Below are positions 11,708 to 24,445 of a stretch of 64,000 bases of DNA, piece by piece. How positions within the stretch are numbered: position 1 is the stretch's first letter; the number at the start of each line of letters is the position of its first letter. The notes under the pieces were generated by a model that made no database searches, was not told where the DNA came from, and saw nothing but the letters and a program-made list of their open reading frames with translations. This DNA is from Paracamarosporium sp. OC-R06-R3. Its lineage: Eukaryota > Ascomycota > Dothideomycetes > Pleosporales > Didymosphaeriaceae. The stretch lies in NCBI GenBank assembly GCA_019828545.1, contig JACVRA010000089.1, positions 167,053-231,052 of the forward strand, written 5' to 3'. The translations under genes were made by a program, and so were the position numbers.

Positions 11708-13816
11708 ATGACGTCTATGATACCCGACAACACTGCACTGCAGAACCAATTTGCAGCAGTGAAAGTGCATGACGTTAGCGAAAAGATATTACCATCTGGA
11801 AAGAAACAAACTTTCGATACGCCTTCCTCCACCGACCGACGCAAAGCGTTGAGAGATGCATCTAAGCACCAGCCATTGACCGTCCGCCGTACGCTCTCAG
11901 CGTTAGGAGTACAGAGCGATATCAACGTGGAAATTCGATCCGAACACATTGTTTGCTGTCTTGCTCAAGTGTTCAAAGACTATCGGGCTGTGAAGCTCGT
12001 TGGCAACCCAGTGGTACTTTCCAATCTTCGGCCCCTGATCCATCGATTTAAAGATATCTGGGCATATACCTATGACGATCATCGGACGGGCGAAGAGCGT
12101 CAAGACCTGGAGAAACTTCTTGCGTTCATTTGCACAGAGTTGGAAGAAGATCTCCGCTTATTTCGCGAAGTTGAAGAGTCACAGGAGGTGTCGTACAAGA
12201 AGCTCTGGGCTTGCTTCATTCCAGGGGACATCGTAGTAGTAGCTGGAAATGATCACACAGAATGTTTGAAAATCCTGGGTTGCACTGCTAGGAAGGACAC
12301 ATATGATTTACAATGTAAGTTTCACTATGCTTTTGAATCGTTTTTATGTTCTCCTACTGAACATGTTTCAGGTCATCAATACGACTATGCAGCAGGTTGT
12401 CGAGGGTTCGCCATCGTGGAGAGAACTATACCCAAGTTTGGAGGTTCAAGGCCGATTACCAAACTTCCCATCGTACCTTTGCAAGCTAGGCAGGATGCAG
12501 ATAGAATAAGGAGGACGTGCATTGAACAAGGAAAGCTTTGGTACCGAGTTGTTGGTGGCCTCCACTGTGCGTATGGAGGCATCGCACGCGTCATAAGAGA
12601 CAAAGCCTATAATGCCTACAGCCCTACCAATTTGGCAGAGGAGGCAAGCTTTGTGAGTACAGTCGCATGTTGGAACACAACTAATATCTCCTGCTAATGC
12701 TTTAAAGATTGAGGGTAAGGTGATGATCGATCTTGAGGCTTTCCAAGAAGCCAACCCAACACTTCGGCCTACGATCGACGTGGACACCAAAGTCCGTATA
12801 GCTCTTCAAAGTCCACCCGAAAATCTTCTTGAAAAGCCTCACACCGATGTCTTATCTGATCTTACGGATGACCAGGCCCTCATATGTCCTGCGACGGCCC
12901 CAGGTTTTGCGTTCCAGCAGAAGGTTTGGGCAAAGTTCTCCGTCCGAGCACTGAGACCAGTTCGATGGGAGACGGGTCTGTGGAAGAATCTATACATGGA
13001 AGGAAAGAGGAAGCAACATATCTGGGATCTGACTGCCAATCATGATTGGGCGGTAGATGTGCCTGGAGACCGCAAAGATTTGGGGCTCAAATTTTTGCTT
13101 TATGGCAGGACCGGGTCAGGCAAGTCTCTTACCGTCGGTAAGTCATCACTATTTTTATCTTTTCAACAGGCGTAACACGTTAGTAGAGAGCCTAGCCGAT
13201 GAGATGAGGAAGCCGTTGTTCACCGTATCAGAACACAATCTCAGACTTTGGAGTAAAACCGCTGGTATCTCAAATGACAACGCGCTCCAGCACGCATTCA
13301 AATGGGCCCATAGATGGAAAGCACTCATGTTCATCGACGAAGCGGATAACTTTGTTATTCGGAACCCGGCGTGGTCCTCCGATCTATTCATGGGTGAGTT
13401 CGTATGATCTCCTGTAGCCCAAAAGTTTGAAATTGATGAAGTTAGCTTTCCTACGACAGGTGGAGTTTTTCCGCGGTATTTTGTTCCTGGCCACGAATAA
13501 GGATGAGACCCAGTTTGATGCGGCTGTGTTGGGCCGGATTGACGTCCGTTTCTACTACGAATGCACTGATGTACAACGCAAGGTTCTTATGTGGGAGAAA
13601 CAGCTTCTCCAGAAGTCAATCGAGCCCGAGGAGGCATGTCGCATTGCAAAAGAAATGGGCAAAAAATATACCGAGGTGGACTACCGCGTCATTCAGAAGC
13701 TGATGAAGCTTGCTCTGCTCTTGGCCACCTCAAAAGGTACAAGTCTTGGTCTAAAAACCTTGGAAGACGCCATCACTCTGCACAGGGGGCAGCTCTTGGA
13801 GGGTGAGGCCCATTGA
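11708..13816 (+). CDS. AAA-type ATPase, fungal family with N-terminal substrate region
   Basis: Five exons (11708-12314, 12372-12652, 12708-13137, 13187-13393, 13446-13816), all in phase, give 631 residues. The N-terminal half has a LWACFIPGDIVVV segment like the W-x-x-F-x-PGD motif of the large fungal AAA family. The ATPase core shows Walker A GRTGSGKS at about 429-436, Walker B MFIDEAD at 487-493, a sensor-1 stretch FLATN, and FDAAVLGRID where the family has FDxAxxSRI. The third intron has three closely spaced acceptors; the last one (ending 13186) restores the expected S-L-T-V-E-S-L motif, whereas the first leads to a stop. The start could be 11708 or 11717. Members of this family are often annotated as mitochondrial or vesicle-linked, but the role here is unknown. 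Confidence 0.75.
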
Positions 13817-14480
13817 TCAGTGTCTGCATGGCATCAGCAAATTCGAAAGTTACACTACGCAGGTGAAAGCGATACGTCAACACCATGTAAATCTGTAGAC
13901 CTATATCAATTCACTACTTGTTTCTTCTCTGCTGCTGTGGCAACTCTCACAGTCAAGTCTCATCGTCTGCTCAAGTATGTGTTCTGTGTCTAGGGTCGGG
14001 CGGCTTGTGAAGGATGAGAGCGTGTTGCGATACTCGTGGCCTAATGGCATTGGCCCTTCATAGGTGACACGAGGCTGCAGCGCTAGTGGAGATACCAATA
14101 GGGTGCCATGTGGGTCCATAGCGACCGCATTACTAAGCAATCCCTTACCGTAGTGGTCTTCTCTCTAAAAAGTACTACTTTGTAGACAAGATACGAAGAC
14201 TGTGTTTCTTATTCCCTATGAACTTTTCTTCTCAGAAAAGTCAGAGTAGTGAGAGGAGAAGGAAGTTGATTATCACTACCGCTACTTTTACTACTTTAGA
14301 ATGGTGACAGATTCGCGGCCACCCATATGGATTCTCGGCCACCTAAATAACTCTTTAGACACCTTACTTTAGATGGAAACACTAAAATCACACTGTTTTT
14401 CACGTATTATCTACGTGCTTCTACCCGTGACATAAATTGTAATGAGGCAACATGCTCAGTTATACAGAATTACGTTATCC
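13817..14480. other. Intergenic with AT-rich low-complexity patch
   Basis: Convergent 3' ends flank this stretch. Bases 14160-14450 are rich in TACTACTTT-like words, contain a palindrome CTTTTCTTCTCAGAAAAG near 14224, and two GCGGCCACC/TCGGCCACC words 23 bp apart. This resembles a decayed transposon end, but no terminal repeats or transposase remains were found. Confidence 0.3.
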
Positions 14481-16139
14481 TTAATCAGCCCTCTGGAAGT
14501 TGTCTTCAGTGATGTGCAATAGCCCCAGCAAGAGCTCACGTCCCTTCTCTAGATTTACTTGATCCACTCTCTCCGAGATACCCTCCTGGCTCTTGATAAT
14601 ATGCTTCCTGATTTCATCATACGACATATATGTCCCGTCCTCAAATTTTACTGGTTGCAATTCACCATTCTGTTTTCGAATCTGCCCATCGACGATGACA
14701 GTCTCTATGTCTCGGACATCACTGTGTCTGATGACTGCGACCAGGGGATCGAACTGAGAGGAACAAACCATGCTTGGCGATTTAGTGTTGAGAATCACTA
14801 GATCTGCGAAATAGCCTTTTGCGATCCTGCCAAGATTGTTACCCATGCCAACGGCACGAGCACCCTCGATAGTAGCGAGATTGAAAACTCGTTCCGAGGA
14901 TCCTCTAAGAGTGTTCGGGAACTTGTTTTGTTCAAGACACTCTAGGTTCTTCTGCTGCCGACTAAGCAGAAGAAGCGACCGTGCTTGCCCAAGGACGCTC
15001 GATGGGCCGCAGGCATGAGCATCAATACCAATTGAACCATTGACGCCAGGCTCCAGGGCCATTGGAGAACCGAGGCCCATATGTGCTTCTGTCTCCGGGG
15101 TGCTGGATATGTATATACCATGGGCTTTCAGTATCTTTAAATCACCGTCGTTCAGTCTGTTGCAATGTGACAACACAATGTCAGGACCAAGAATGCCTGC
15201 TCTTTCCATTTTTGCGATTGGAGACGACATACCTGAGCCCGAGAATTAGTTTAGCTAATATTGTTTGTCGTTACAGTGCATGCTCACCAATTGCAGCACT
15301 ATCAATTACATGACTGGTGATCAATTTAACTCCAGCTTTGCGGACCCGCGAAAAAATGGTTTGCAAGACGTTTTCTTCAAGGAAGTAGAAGTCGAAGCCG
15401 AAACCTATCTGTACCCGACCGTTTACAAGCGATGAATCCTTGAGCCATTGTTCAAGTTGTACAAAAACCCACTCGGGCATGATATCTTTTTCGGGGATAC
15501 ATTCCTCTTGATTCCAAGTTTGGAAACGGAACCAGGGAAATGCGTATGCAAAGTTCGCTCGTAGACCAGATACCTTTGTCGCTGTCAAAGCTTGGGAGGC
15601 TTATATAATTAGCACACACTACTTTATTGTATTAAACGTACAAACTTCCTCTCAAGTTAACGTACCGTGATCACTAGTCCTACCCGCATGCATGTGATCC
15701 AAAACGAACGTTGTCCCTGAATCAATGGCTTCTAAGCAGCCTCCCAACTGACCCCAAAATACATCATCAGCAGAGTATGCGTGGCTCTGGAAATTACCTG
15801 AAGATCCACTGTCAGAGGTGGGATTGACCCTATGCTAGAACCTGAAGATTCGCTATGGATCTTACCGGCTGGCATATAGTCGATGAACGTATGATCAGCA
15901 AAACGTGCTTTAAGCTGAGTTTGCCATAGGTGATGATGCGTATTGATGAATCCCGGCGAAATGATCTTGTCGCGACAGTCTAGCACAATGCCCTTGTCCG
16001 GTACGCGTAGATTTTGTCCGAGGTTCACGATCACATTCCCAACGATGAGCACATCTGTGTTAGCTAATGAAATCACGTGATCGTCATCATCGTGGTAGAG
16101 GATTGTGCCTCCTCGAAGAAGTATGGAATCAGAAGGCAT
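14481..16139 (-). CDS. Metal-dependent amidohydrolase (TRZ/ATZ-type)
   Basis: Four exons on the minus strand (15866-16139, 15666-15797, 15288-15599, 14481-15232) encode 489 residues. The metal-binding HxH lies in GFINTHHHLWQTQ at about 63-75. Later family landmarks follow: DDVFWGQLGGCLEAIDSGTT, KLITSHV, DIVLSHCNRL and SIGIDAHACG, which carry the further His and Asp ligands of the amidohydrolase barrel. Length matches ATZ/TRZ-type chlorohydrolases and cytosine-deaminase-like enzymes, which remove amino or chloro groups from ring substrates; the substrate is not predictable. The second acceptor of intron 1 (ending 15798) was chosen because it restores the GNFQS motif. The last exon ends with a stop at 14481. 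Confidence 0.85.
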
Positions 16140-17800
16140 ATCTTCAAGAAAATTCAACAGTTGGTATTGGATATCCTGCAATACAAAGGCAATTTCAATG
16201 CGTACACATTACCTAGTCGGCATCTCGGACGAAGCATGAGAGCGAGCGATTACGTAAGGGAGACCGTGTCGTCTCCGAATCAGACCGAGGGCGACTTCGC
16301 GGCAGCCCCGCATAATAATATGCCCTCCCGCACGAGAAATCCATTGAACTATTGCCGAAAGGCGACGACGATCGTATGCTTCTATGCCGCTTAATCTTAT
16401 TGTAAATTTGACTGATAAGACCGATGGCTCACGGTATTTGTTCGAGTTGTTTCCACTCACCAATAATAACATTCGATATATCTACAGGGTATCAAACTCT
16501 TCGTTGACCCATTTTCCGAAAGCCGACATGCGTTCGCCAAGAATTCTCATACCTCAGCACAAAGAAATAGAGCTAGATCCGTCCGCTATAACCCCGCAAG
16601 TATCGAATAACCTCTCGTCTCGTTCGCTCGATGAGCAAAATTCACCCCTCCGATGGCGGTATTCGTGTCTAGACTCAAATCTTGTATACTTAGGACTTCC
16701 TTCCTTGTATTCCAAAAAGAAACAACTCTGTAGCCATTGTCCTGTGAAGCTCAATAAGTTTGACCTTGGTATCCATCCGTTGAAGGGCTATTCAATCCTC
16801 CTAGGATAATCGTCTAGCAGCAGCTTCACCGTACGTGATCGTGAAGTTCAGAAATTCTTGTTTTATGCAAATATCTCCATGTTCTTTGTGTGCAGGACAT
16901 TGCCTCTAATTTGTTTGAGGAAGTTCTTTAGCATGTTTCTCGCCATCCTACCTTAGTCGTATCTGAGACTTCACATGATGCTGAATCTCATTAAATTGAA
17001 ATAAATTTTGACAAGCAAGAACTTCGTTTCCGTGCCGATATATTTGTGACGAGCCGTAGAGTAACAGAAACTATTATACACATCGCGACACCCATTTACT
17101 CCTAATTATTCCTATACAACCATTCTAATTCCTCGAATTATTAAGGTTTTCTTTCTAAAAACGGGTTTAGAGTGAGCGATAACGTATATTGTCTATACCA
17201 GGGAAGGTATTGAAGCCCTGCCGAAGGAAACTCGCATTCCCCCGTCCCCTCCCTTTATTCGCTTTAGACCTTCCTTCTCACAAACCACTCAACTTGCCCT
17301 TCTTTACTCCTAATAGAAACCGCAAATAATTACTAATTCAAGCTCATTGCTTTTCCCCACCTCCTTCACCATACCTTGGTGCACCTGTTCTTCCTCCCAC
17401 AAGACCGGCGTTTAGGTTCTCCGCTAGAAAACTTATGTTCTCAGGGTGGTTGATGCTGTTGTTGAGGGATGCTGCCTTTTCCTTCATGCCCTTGTCCCAT
17501 GTCGGTTCCCAGGGCAAAGCCGTCATTTGGGCTACGGTCAAATCCTTCCACTTGACTCAATACGGCTTCTCCTTTGTGTTCACAGGCAGCATGTGGCACA
17601 TCACACAGTCGCTTAAACCAGTCATTGCATACTGATGCGGTAGACGCTCGCTCTGGAGCGCCGTCTGCCATGCGGTTTGACCGGCCTTGACCGTATACGG
17701 TAGAGATCGAAGGTAGCACATCATCTGTCATATACTGTATCTCCATTTCACACCCACCCATAAGCACTGAATGCATCAATAGTGTAGGTCTTCCACTTGA
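16140..17800. other. Intergenic, possible gene relic
   Basis: No intact gene. A minus-strand frame at 17344-17541 reads like protein (ALPWEPTWDKGMKEKAA, HPENISFLAENLNAG) but is closed upstream by a stop and has no partner exon that I could find. It may be the 3' end of a dead gene. The rest shows nothing recognisable. Confidence 0.3.
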
Positions 17801-20800
17801 AGCACAAACACAAGCACATCATATTGACATCTGAAAAATTTCTGGTGTCCGACCGAACGCTAGCACGAGGGTCTCTTGTAAAGACTTTTAAGTTCAAAAC
17901 AGGGACATGTGGTTGCCATGATGGTTCAGAACCGCATGTATGAACGGCAGGTGATTTTGAAGTCCCAACAAGATAACACCATGCACGGTTCCACGTCCTT
18001 ATTTTAGACTGCGTTGCATAAAAGTAGTGTCTACATCAGACTGTTTCGTAGAAGTCTCATATGTAGGATCTTGAATGGTATCTTAGGCCTAGGGAAAAAG
18101 AGTCCAGTATAAGAGGAGTCGTCGAAACAGCGACATGGTATTGTCGCGGTAGTTTTTGAGTCCCGACCAGAAAGACAGCGTTGTCTTTCCATGATACGTA
18201 TTTTATCCACCCCACACAGCATTATTCTCAATAATGTGTGGTATGATCCGGTCCGCACGCGCATACGTACATAGCTGTTTATTTTTAACAAATTTCTACA
18301 CCATGGCTTTGTTGTCTGTGAATTTTTAGGTCCAGGAACGAAAAGAGAGACCAGTATAACGCTGTCGTCAGCGCACCAACAGCACCATCAACCTTGCAAG
18401 TGGCGGATTTGAGTCTCGGAAAGACAGGCAACATCATTCTTAATTATCTGAGTTCTGTTCTGGACCGCACAGCCATGCAGCTCTTGAAAGCGGTTTCGTA
18501 GTAGAGTTCACACCATGTCCCTATCTCCTGCGAATTTGAATCGCAGCAAGAAGGACAGCCCCACATTCAACGTTGTCTGGTTCATTCAAATCCAACCCAG
18601 AATCCACATACATGCATTGAGAGAGGTTATTTGGTCCAGTGCGCACAGCCATGCTCGTTGCCTAACAGGGTTTCAACAGGCCCCCGAACCAGTTTGTCAT
18701 ATCCTACGAGCGTCCCGTCTTAGCAAGAAGGGTATTTCAGTATTTCTTAGGCCTATTTTTGTATCCAGTTCACACAAACATATGTTCTGGAAGCCAATAG
18801 TTCAGCAGAGTCTACACCATTTGTAGGCTGGGTAGATTTTTTAAGTCCCAAGAGAAGTATAGTCTAGCATTGGCTTGTACTTTGCTATTTTTTGTTCAAG
18901 TACGGAGCCCGTATCGCAGTGGACCGTCTTCTATTGCCGCCGGAATACACAGACAAATAGGTTGTGTGATGTACCGTCTTAGCAGATTGCCACATACCTT
19001 TAATTGCATGTGTCTTTGGTCCGGGTCAAAGAGCAGTCCAGCGTATCTTGTTATATGCGTTGATTTTGGTCCCAGCATATAGACTTGACGAATAGCAGGT
19101 AAGAATCCTTTAATGCTAACAGAACATACGGACGAATAGATTGTTTAGGTTCCAGCTTTAGCGAATTGCCTACCATATACTGGATTGGCAGCTGTTTCAA
19201 TCCCAGGAGAATGGTAGTCCAAAATCATTCATTGTCCCTGGAGTTTGTCAGGCGACATGCGTGCGTCGATGGTAGTTTTAGTCCGGTCCGCACAGCCGTG
19301 TATGCATACCACGGACATTTTTAGCAGCGTCCCATACCATAAATTCATCTAAAATTTGTTCTTAGTCCAAGGAGGGTAATCCAACGTAGTTGGAAGTGCA
19401 GACGTTTCCTGGACTTGGAAGGAAGGTAGTCCAACATAATGGGATCTCTAAGCATTCTATGGTCCTGGCAAGGAGACCCCATGGGTTTCAAATGAAGTGA
19501 ATTTATTGCCGGTGGAACGCACAGCCATACAGTTAGATCATGAAATAATTCTGCAGATTTCCCACCATAGATTGTGCTTCTCTCGGATTTAGGTCCGTGA
19601 GGGAAATCCAATGCACTTCTGTAGCAGATTGTTTCTGAAACCTGAGGAAGAGGATTCAGACTGCGTCACCTTTGGAAACGCTTGCTCAAGGGATAGAATA
19701 TGTACCAAGAGCGTTTTACTGCCGACATAGCATATAAACATGCTGGCATAGTACCAGGAATTCTAGCAAACTCCCAGACCATCAGTTCTTTCCAAATATT
19801 TTTAGTCCTAATAGGGAAGCTCGACATGAATCGACGTCCTGGTAATTTTTGGTCCAACCAGGAAGGGCAGTCCAATATCGTTCATTTTTGGGGGCGTTTT
19901 GGTCCGAGCACAGAGACTCCATCCAGCCGTATTCGAATGGCTTTCATTGCCAGCAGAACACACAGACAAGCATAGTGTCAGGTTCAGATTCAGTGCAGGC
20001 CCACATGTGTGCTTTGTATAAGCTGTTTCTAGTCCCAGGAGTGCAGTCCAACATGTATCAATGTGTAGATAGATTTAGGTTCGGGCAGCAAGGCAGTCCG
20101 GCATAAGTTGAAGTCGAGTCGATTTTCAGTCTAAGCCCAGACTCCATAGCGGTGTTGAATGCGACTTTATTGCCCGGCGGAACACACAGACATGCATTTT
20201 ATCAGGTTCAGTTTTAGCGGAGTCCCACTCCATGACTGTGTACTGGATTGCTTTTAGTCCCAGGAATATGGTCCAACATGGCCACTGTGAGTTACGCTTT
20301 TGGTCCAGGGAGGAAGGCAGCCTAACATAACCCCAGATGCAAGTCTTTGTTCGAACCGGGAGGGTAGTCCAGCATGATCTGATGTTCAGACATTCTCTGT
20401 ACCGACAGGAAGACTCCATGAATCCATGCATTGGAGTTTCTGGTCCGGGCAGAACACACACAAATGCGTTGTATGGGGTGCGTTTTGAAAAGGGTCTCAC
20501 ACCATTTGCGTTTAGAAGGCATGTTTTAGTCCCAAGAGGGAAGTCCAGCATGAGCAGATGATTGGTCTGTTTGTGGCCCGGGAGAAAACTCAGTCTCACA
20601 TGTATCCTTCCGAGAGGGCCCTCCAGCATAATCGTTCATGGCGTTCGATTTTGGTGCCAGAGGAAGGGAGTCCAATATAAGCTTTGGCCTTGGATTTTTA
20701 ATCCAGAAGAAGGCCAGTCCAACATATCTCTGTGTCGATTGATTTTGGTCCGAGAGGAAAGAACTCCAACATCAATCCAGGTGGAGACTTTGGCCCGGAG

Positions 20801-21160
20801 GAAAGAAGTCCAACATGACTTCTTTTTGTTACTGGGTTTAGATCCGGGAGGGAAGTCCACCAATTCCCCTTTGCACCTAGCTTTTTCACACCCAGAAGTA
20901 AGCCCACCCCACCATCTTTCCATGTATACAGCCGTTTTTAGACTCAGAACCTCACCCACCATGGGTGTGATTTTCCACTCTCTTCAATCCCAGAAGAAGT
21001 GCACCCCATATGAGCCGACTTCATCCTACTTCCAGTCTAGTCCAATCCAGTCCAGGCAGGGATATAATCAAGCATTCCCATGTTTTTTTCTCCTGCGGTT
21101 TTTGGTCCAAGGACGGAGACTCCATCAGTAAGCCGCATACTGATTTTAGGTGCGAGCGGA
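17800..21160. repeat. Decayed hierarchical tandem array
   Basis: Units of about 45-55 bp repeat throughout, with a typical core like TTTTAGTCCCAGGAGGGNAG followed by TCCAACATG. Variants alternate: one with GGAACACACAGACATGCAT after TTATTGCC, one with GAGTCCCACACCAT and one with AGACTCCAT. The ACACACAG variant recurs near 18246, 18463, 18631, 18766, 18934, 19111, 19281, 19503, 19722, 19951, 20168 and 20438; the gaps are near 170 or 220 bp, which suggests higher-order blocks of three or four units. Long reading frames are absent. I take it as non-coding satellite-like DNA. The unit is similar in layout to that of the array at 5.8-7.9 kb. Confidence 0.75.
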
Positions 21161-21488
21161 GCACATAGGTGGTATATAAAGCACTTTTAGAAGCTCGCAG
21201 TCGCTGTGGAAGTGTGAGGAGCGAAGGGAAGGGAAAGTGAGGGGGTTTATATACCTGGGGTCATCTGATGTCTGGGTTTGCATTGGGGTTGGTGGGAAGA
21301 GTGGTGGTGGTGAGGATCATCATCAATAGGTAATTATACTAAGAGGAAGCGAGGGAGATGGGTGGTTGGGACCGATAGTGTGGGTATTAAGTCTTTCGAA
21401 TACCATTCGAGTGTGGTTCGTTGGGGATTCTAGTCCTAGATCTAGTATAGATTCCCCACTTTTTTCTATAGGATCCCGATGTCTGGCA
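21161..21488. other. 3' flank of the MATE gene
   Basis: G-rich stretch between the second repeat array and the stop codon of the MATE transporter gene. Nothing recognised. Confidence 0.3.
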
Positions 21489-23606
21489 TTACACCCTCCG
21501 CTCATCCATGGCGTTCCTCGCCTCCGCAGCCGCAACCGCACTCTCCCAACTCGTCTTATAAATGTAGAACCCTTCGATGGCGGCAACGACGCCGAGAGCA
21601 ATCGCCGGTCCCTACAGTATATATTAGCCCCACTCAACAACCGCACGGAACGAAAAAATACTCACAATCCACAGACCCCAGAGACCTAATCCCGCACCGA
21701 ACGCCAGCCCAAAACTAATCGGCACCCCGATGACATAGTACGCGAAAAGCGCAATGTATCCACCAATCTCCTGCTTTCCTATTCCACGTAAGATACCGTT
21801 GGAATTCGCCTGCATGCTGTCGAATAGCTGGAACGCAGCGCACAGAGGGAGTAGCGAAGCCACCAAGTCGATGACCTCTTCGTCGGGCGTGAACAATTTC
21901 GGAATATAATCCCTCAGCAGCGACAGGAACAAAAAGTTGAAAATGCCCACCAGAACCGAGAAAAACAGCGCGACCTTGGCCGCCATCTTCGCATGCTCGT
22001 GCAGCGTCGCACCGATCAAATTCGCAATTCGCGTCGACGCCGCCACGCTCATGGGAAACGGAATCTGGAACGTGATGCCGGTTACCGACCCGAGCACCGA
22101 CTGTGCGGCAAGCGTCGTGGGCCCCAGCCAGCTCGACGACAGCGTCAGGATCTCGAAGGCGAGGAACTCTGCAAGCACCATGATGAGCCCCGGGATCGCG
22201 AGGCGGATCATGGGGCCCCAGTTCTTGAGCGCGCGTCGGTCAAACCCGCCCCAGCACTGGTACCCGTCGACGAAGCGCACGTAGCAGAAGAGCAGGACTG
22301 GCATGATGTTCTCTGTGATGGCGACGGCGATGGGAGCCCCAACGAAACCCCACTCGAGGCGCCACACAAAGATGTAGTTCATGAGGGCGTTGAGCGGCGC
22401 ACAGATCAGCAGGATGTACATGTTTGCAGAGAACAGGCCTTGCGCTTGGAGGTAGCGCTTTCCGCCCTCAAACGCGGCGTACCCTGGTGCACCGGCGATC
22501 AGGATGCGCAGGTAGAGTCCGGCTAGGCGAGCGGTTTCTTTCTCCGGCACGATGTGAGAAAGGATTTGGGGGCCGAAGGCCCAGATGGTTACGATGGGGA
22601 TGGTGACGAGCCAGAGGAAATAGACCATGCGCTGTAACTGGAGACCTACAAGGTGGGGGCGCCCGGAGCCATAGGCTTGCGAGCAGAGCGTGTCGAGAGA
22701 TGTAGCGAGGCCTTGGTATACTGCGTATCCGGTGATACTGGCAGTCACTGTATTTGTTAACATGCATTTTTGAAATTTTGTAGGACTTTAGAGGAGAAAT
22801 GGAATCACCGGAGACGTACTGCTAGCCAAACTCACAGCTCCAAGTTCAATCTTCCCGATATGACCAACCGTGAAAACACTCGCAACCGGTAAACTGTACT
22901 GTAGCAAGAACGTCAAAATGAGCGGTGCAGAGCTCTTCAGCAGCACCTTCGTTTCCCGCTGCCACGTCGTCTTCAAGCGCCCGGACGCAACCGCCTCGTC
23001 GAACCGCTGTGCTATCGTCCTGGGCGTATCTAGCCCCGCATATGGCAAATCTGGGTTTCCCAGAAGCGGATTTCTCTCATTTGGTTCCTCGTGTTCATGG
23101 CGATCCTCGGCTGCAGCACTCCTCGTCATCCGCAGCCCAGGCAAACTAAGTTTCCGAGCTAGAGCCCCATACGCGCCGCTTTCGCTGCCTCTCCTGGGAT
23201 GCTTCGGTGGGAGTAAGTCGTTATCGCGGAGTAAACTCCGTTCCTGCTCGCGCATCTTCTCCCGCTCTTTCTTGCTGAGATAGCTATGTTTCTTCCAGCT
23301 TTGGCCCTGCTCATGCAAATGGCTTGAATTTGGCACACTGGAGGAGAATATGGCGGTCCCGCGGGCTCCTGGATTCATGTAGCTCGGCCGACGGTAGGAA
23401 TTTATCATGGAGAATTGGCGGATGGTGGACGAGCCATCGGTGTCTGACTCGGCCTCGTCCTCGGATGGCGAATCGTCCTCTTCATAGTCGCGGGCAATTG
23501 CCTCCTCTGCTATCTGGGGCGCCGAAGAGAGCCGTTCCAGCTGCGACGTGATATCTGATATGGGCGCATGCTCGTTGTCATTGTCAAGATTATGTTGTGG
23601 CGCCAT
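21489..23606 (-). CDS. MATE-family efflux transporter
   Basis: Three exons on the minus strand (22820-23606, 21666-22747, 21489-21611) give 663 residues. A long charged N-terminal tail of about 215 residues precedes a membrane core of about 12 helices. MATE hallmarks are visible: KSSAPLILTFLLQYSLPVAS at the first helix, then YAVYQGLATSLDTLCSQAYG, the conserved second-helix signature, and SVAASTRIANLIGA in the second half. The phase-1 splice that creates the Met of M-T-A-S-I-T-G-Y fits the family. The last short exon supplies GPAIALGVVAAIEGFYI. Fungal members resemble yeast Erc1 and act as proton- or sodium-coupled drug/metabolite exporters in the plasma or vacuolar membrane. The substrate is unknown. 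Confidence 0.9.
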
Positions 23607-24445
23607 TGCGGGCGGGCGTGAGCAGCGGGGCTGGTTCAGACGGCACAGAGACAACACCCCACCACCTCTAATCTCTAGCAATCGCAAAAAGCAAGAAGTC
23701 TAGTCGCGGTCTTGGAGGTTCGAGGAGCAGTAGAGCAGGGAAGTAGAAAAAGATATTTATGCGGCGCGGGAAGTGGGGAACGTAGCGTGAACAAGGACGT
23801 CGCGGTGCAGGTCAGGGCTCGATGCGGCAAGTGGATGCGCAGTTCCTAGAGCTTAAGAGCTTAGCTTTCCGCCCTTTTCTTTGACGCAGCGCGTGCATGT
23901 CAACTTCCAGGATGGGTGACTCGATTTTCGTCATTCTTGGCTTTGTGTGCTGACTGTTTTTCCTTCTACACGGGGCAATTTTCTGCTGCAGCTGAGGCGC
24001 AAATTTGCTGGGCGATCATCCATCACTGAATAGGCGAATGCCGCGGCCCGCTGCGGTGAGGACGATAACATATCTACGAGTCAGTTTAGAGAAGCTTATT
24101 CAGTCTTAAGCCGACCTGTTGTGCAATTTTGGAAGACGTTGTCACTCGTGCCAGCAAAAATAGAAAGAGGCGGACGAACACGCGGTATGACATTGACATC
24201 GAATGATGTGGCGAGCACGATAAGACGAGGAACGCGACTGGACGCGGCCATGGAGAAAAAGTTGGACGAGCTGCAGACAGAACGATGAACGCGAACGGTG
24301 AACAAAAGGGCAACGAAAGGACAACGAGGCCCAACTGGGTCGAGATTCCAGCACATGTTCCCCAGCATGTCGTGTAACCGTGTGGGGTGCCACCCGAGCG
24401 GACGGAGCAATGATACGCAGCACAATACGCGACTCGATTGTCAAG
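23607..24445. other. Intergenic, promoter of the MATE gene
   Basis: No gene supported. A TATA-like ATAAATAT word on the minus strand lies near 23755, about 150 bp upstream of the MATE start codon. Confidence 0.35.

Noticed and set aside
17344..17541. Protein-like minus-strand frame
   Set aside because: Closed upstream by a stop with no splice partner and no recognised family; mentioned as a possible relic only.
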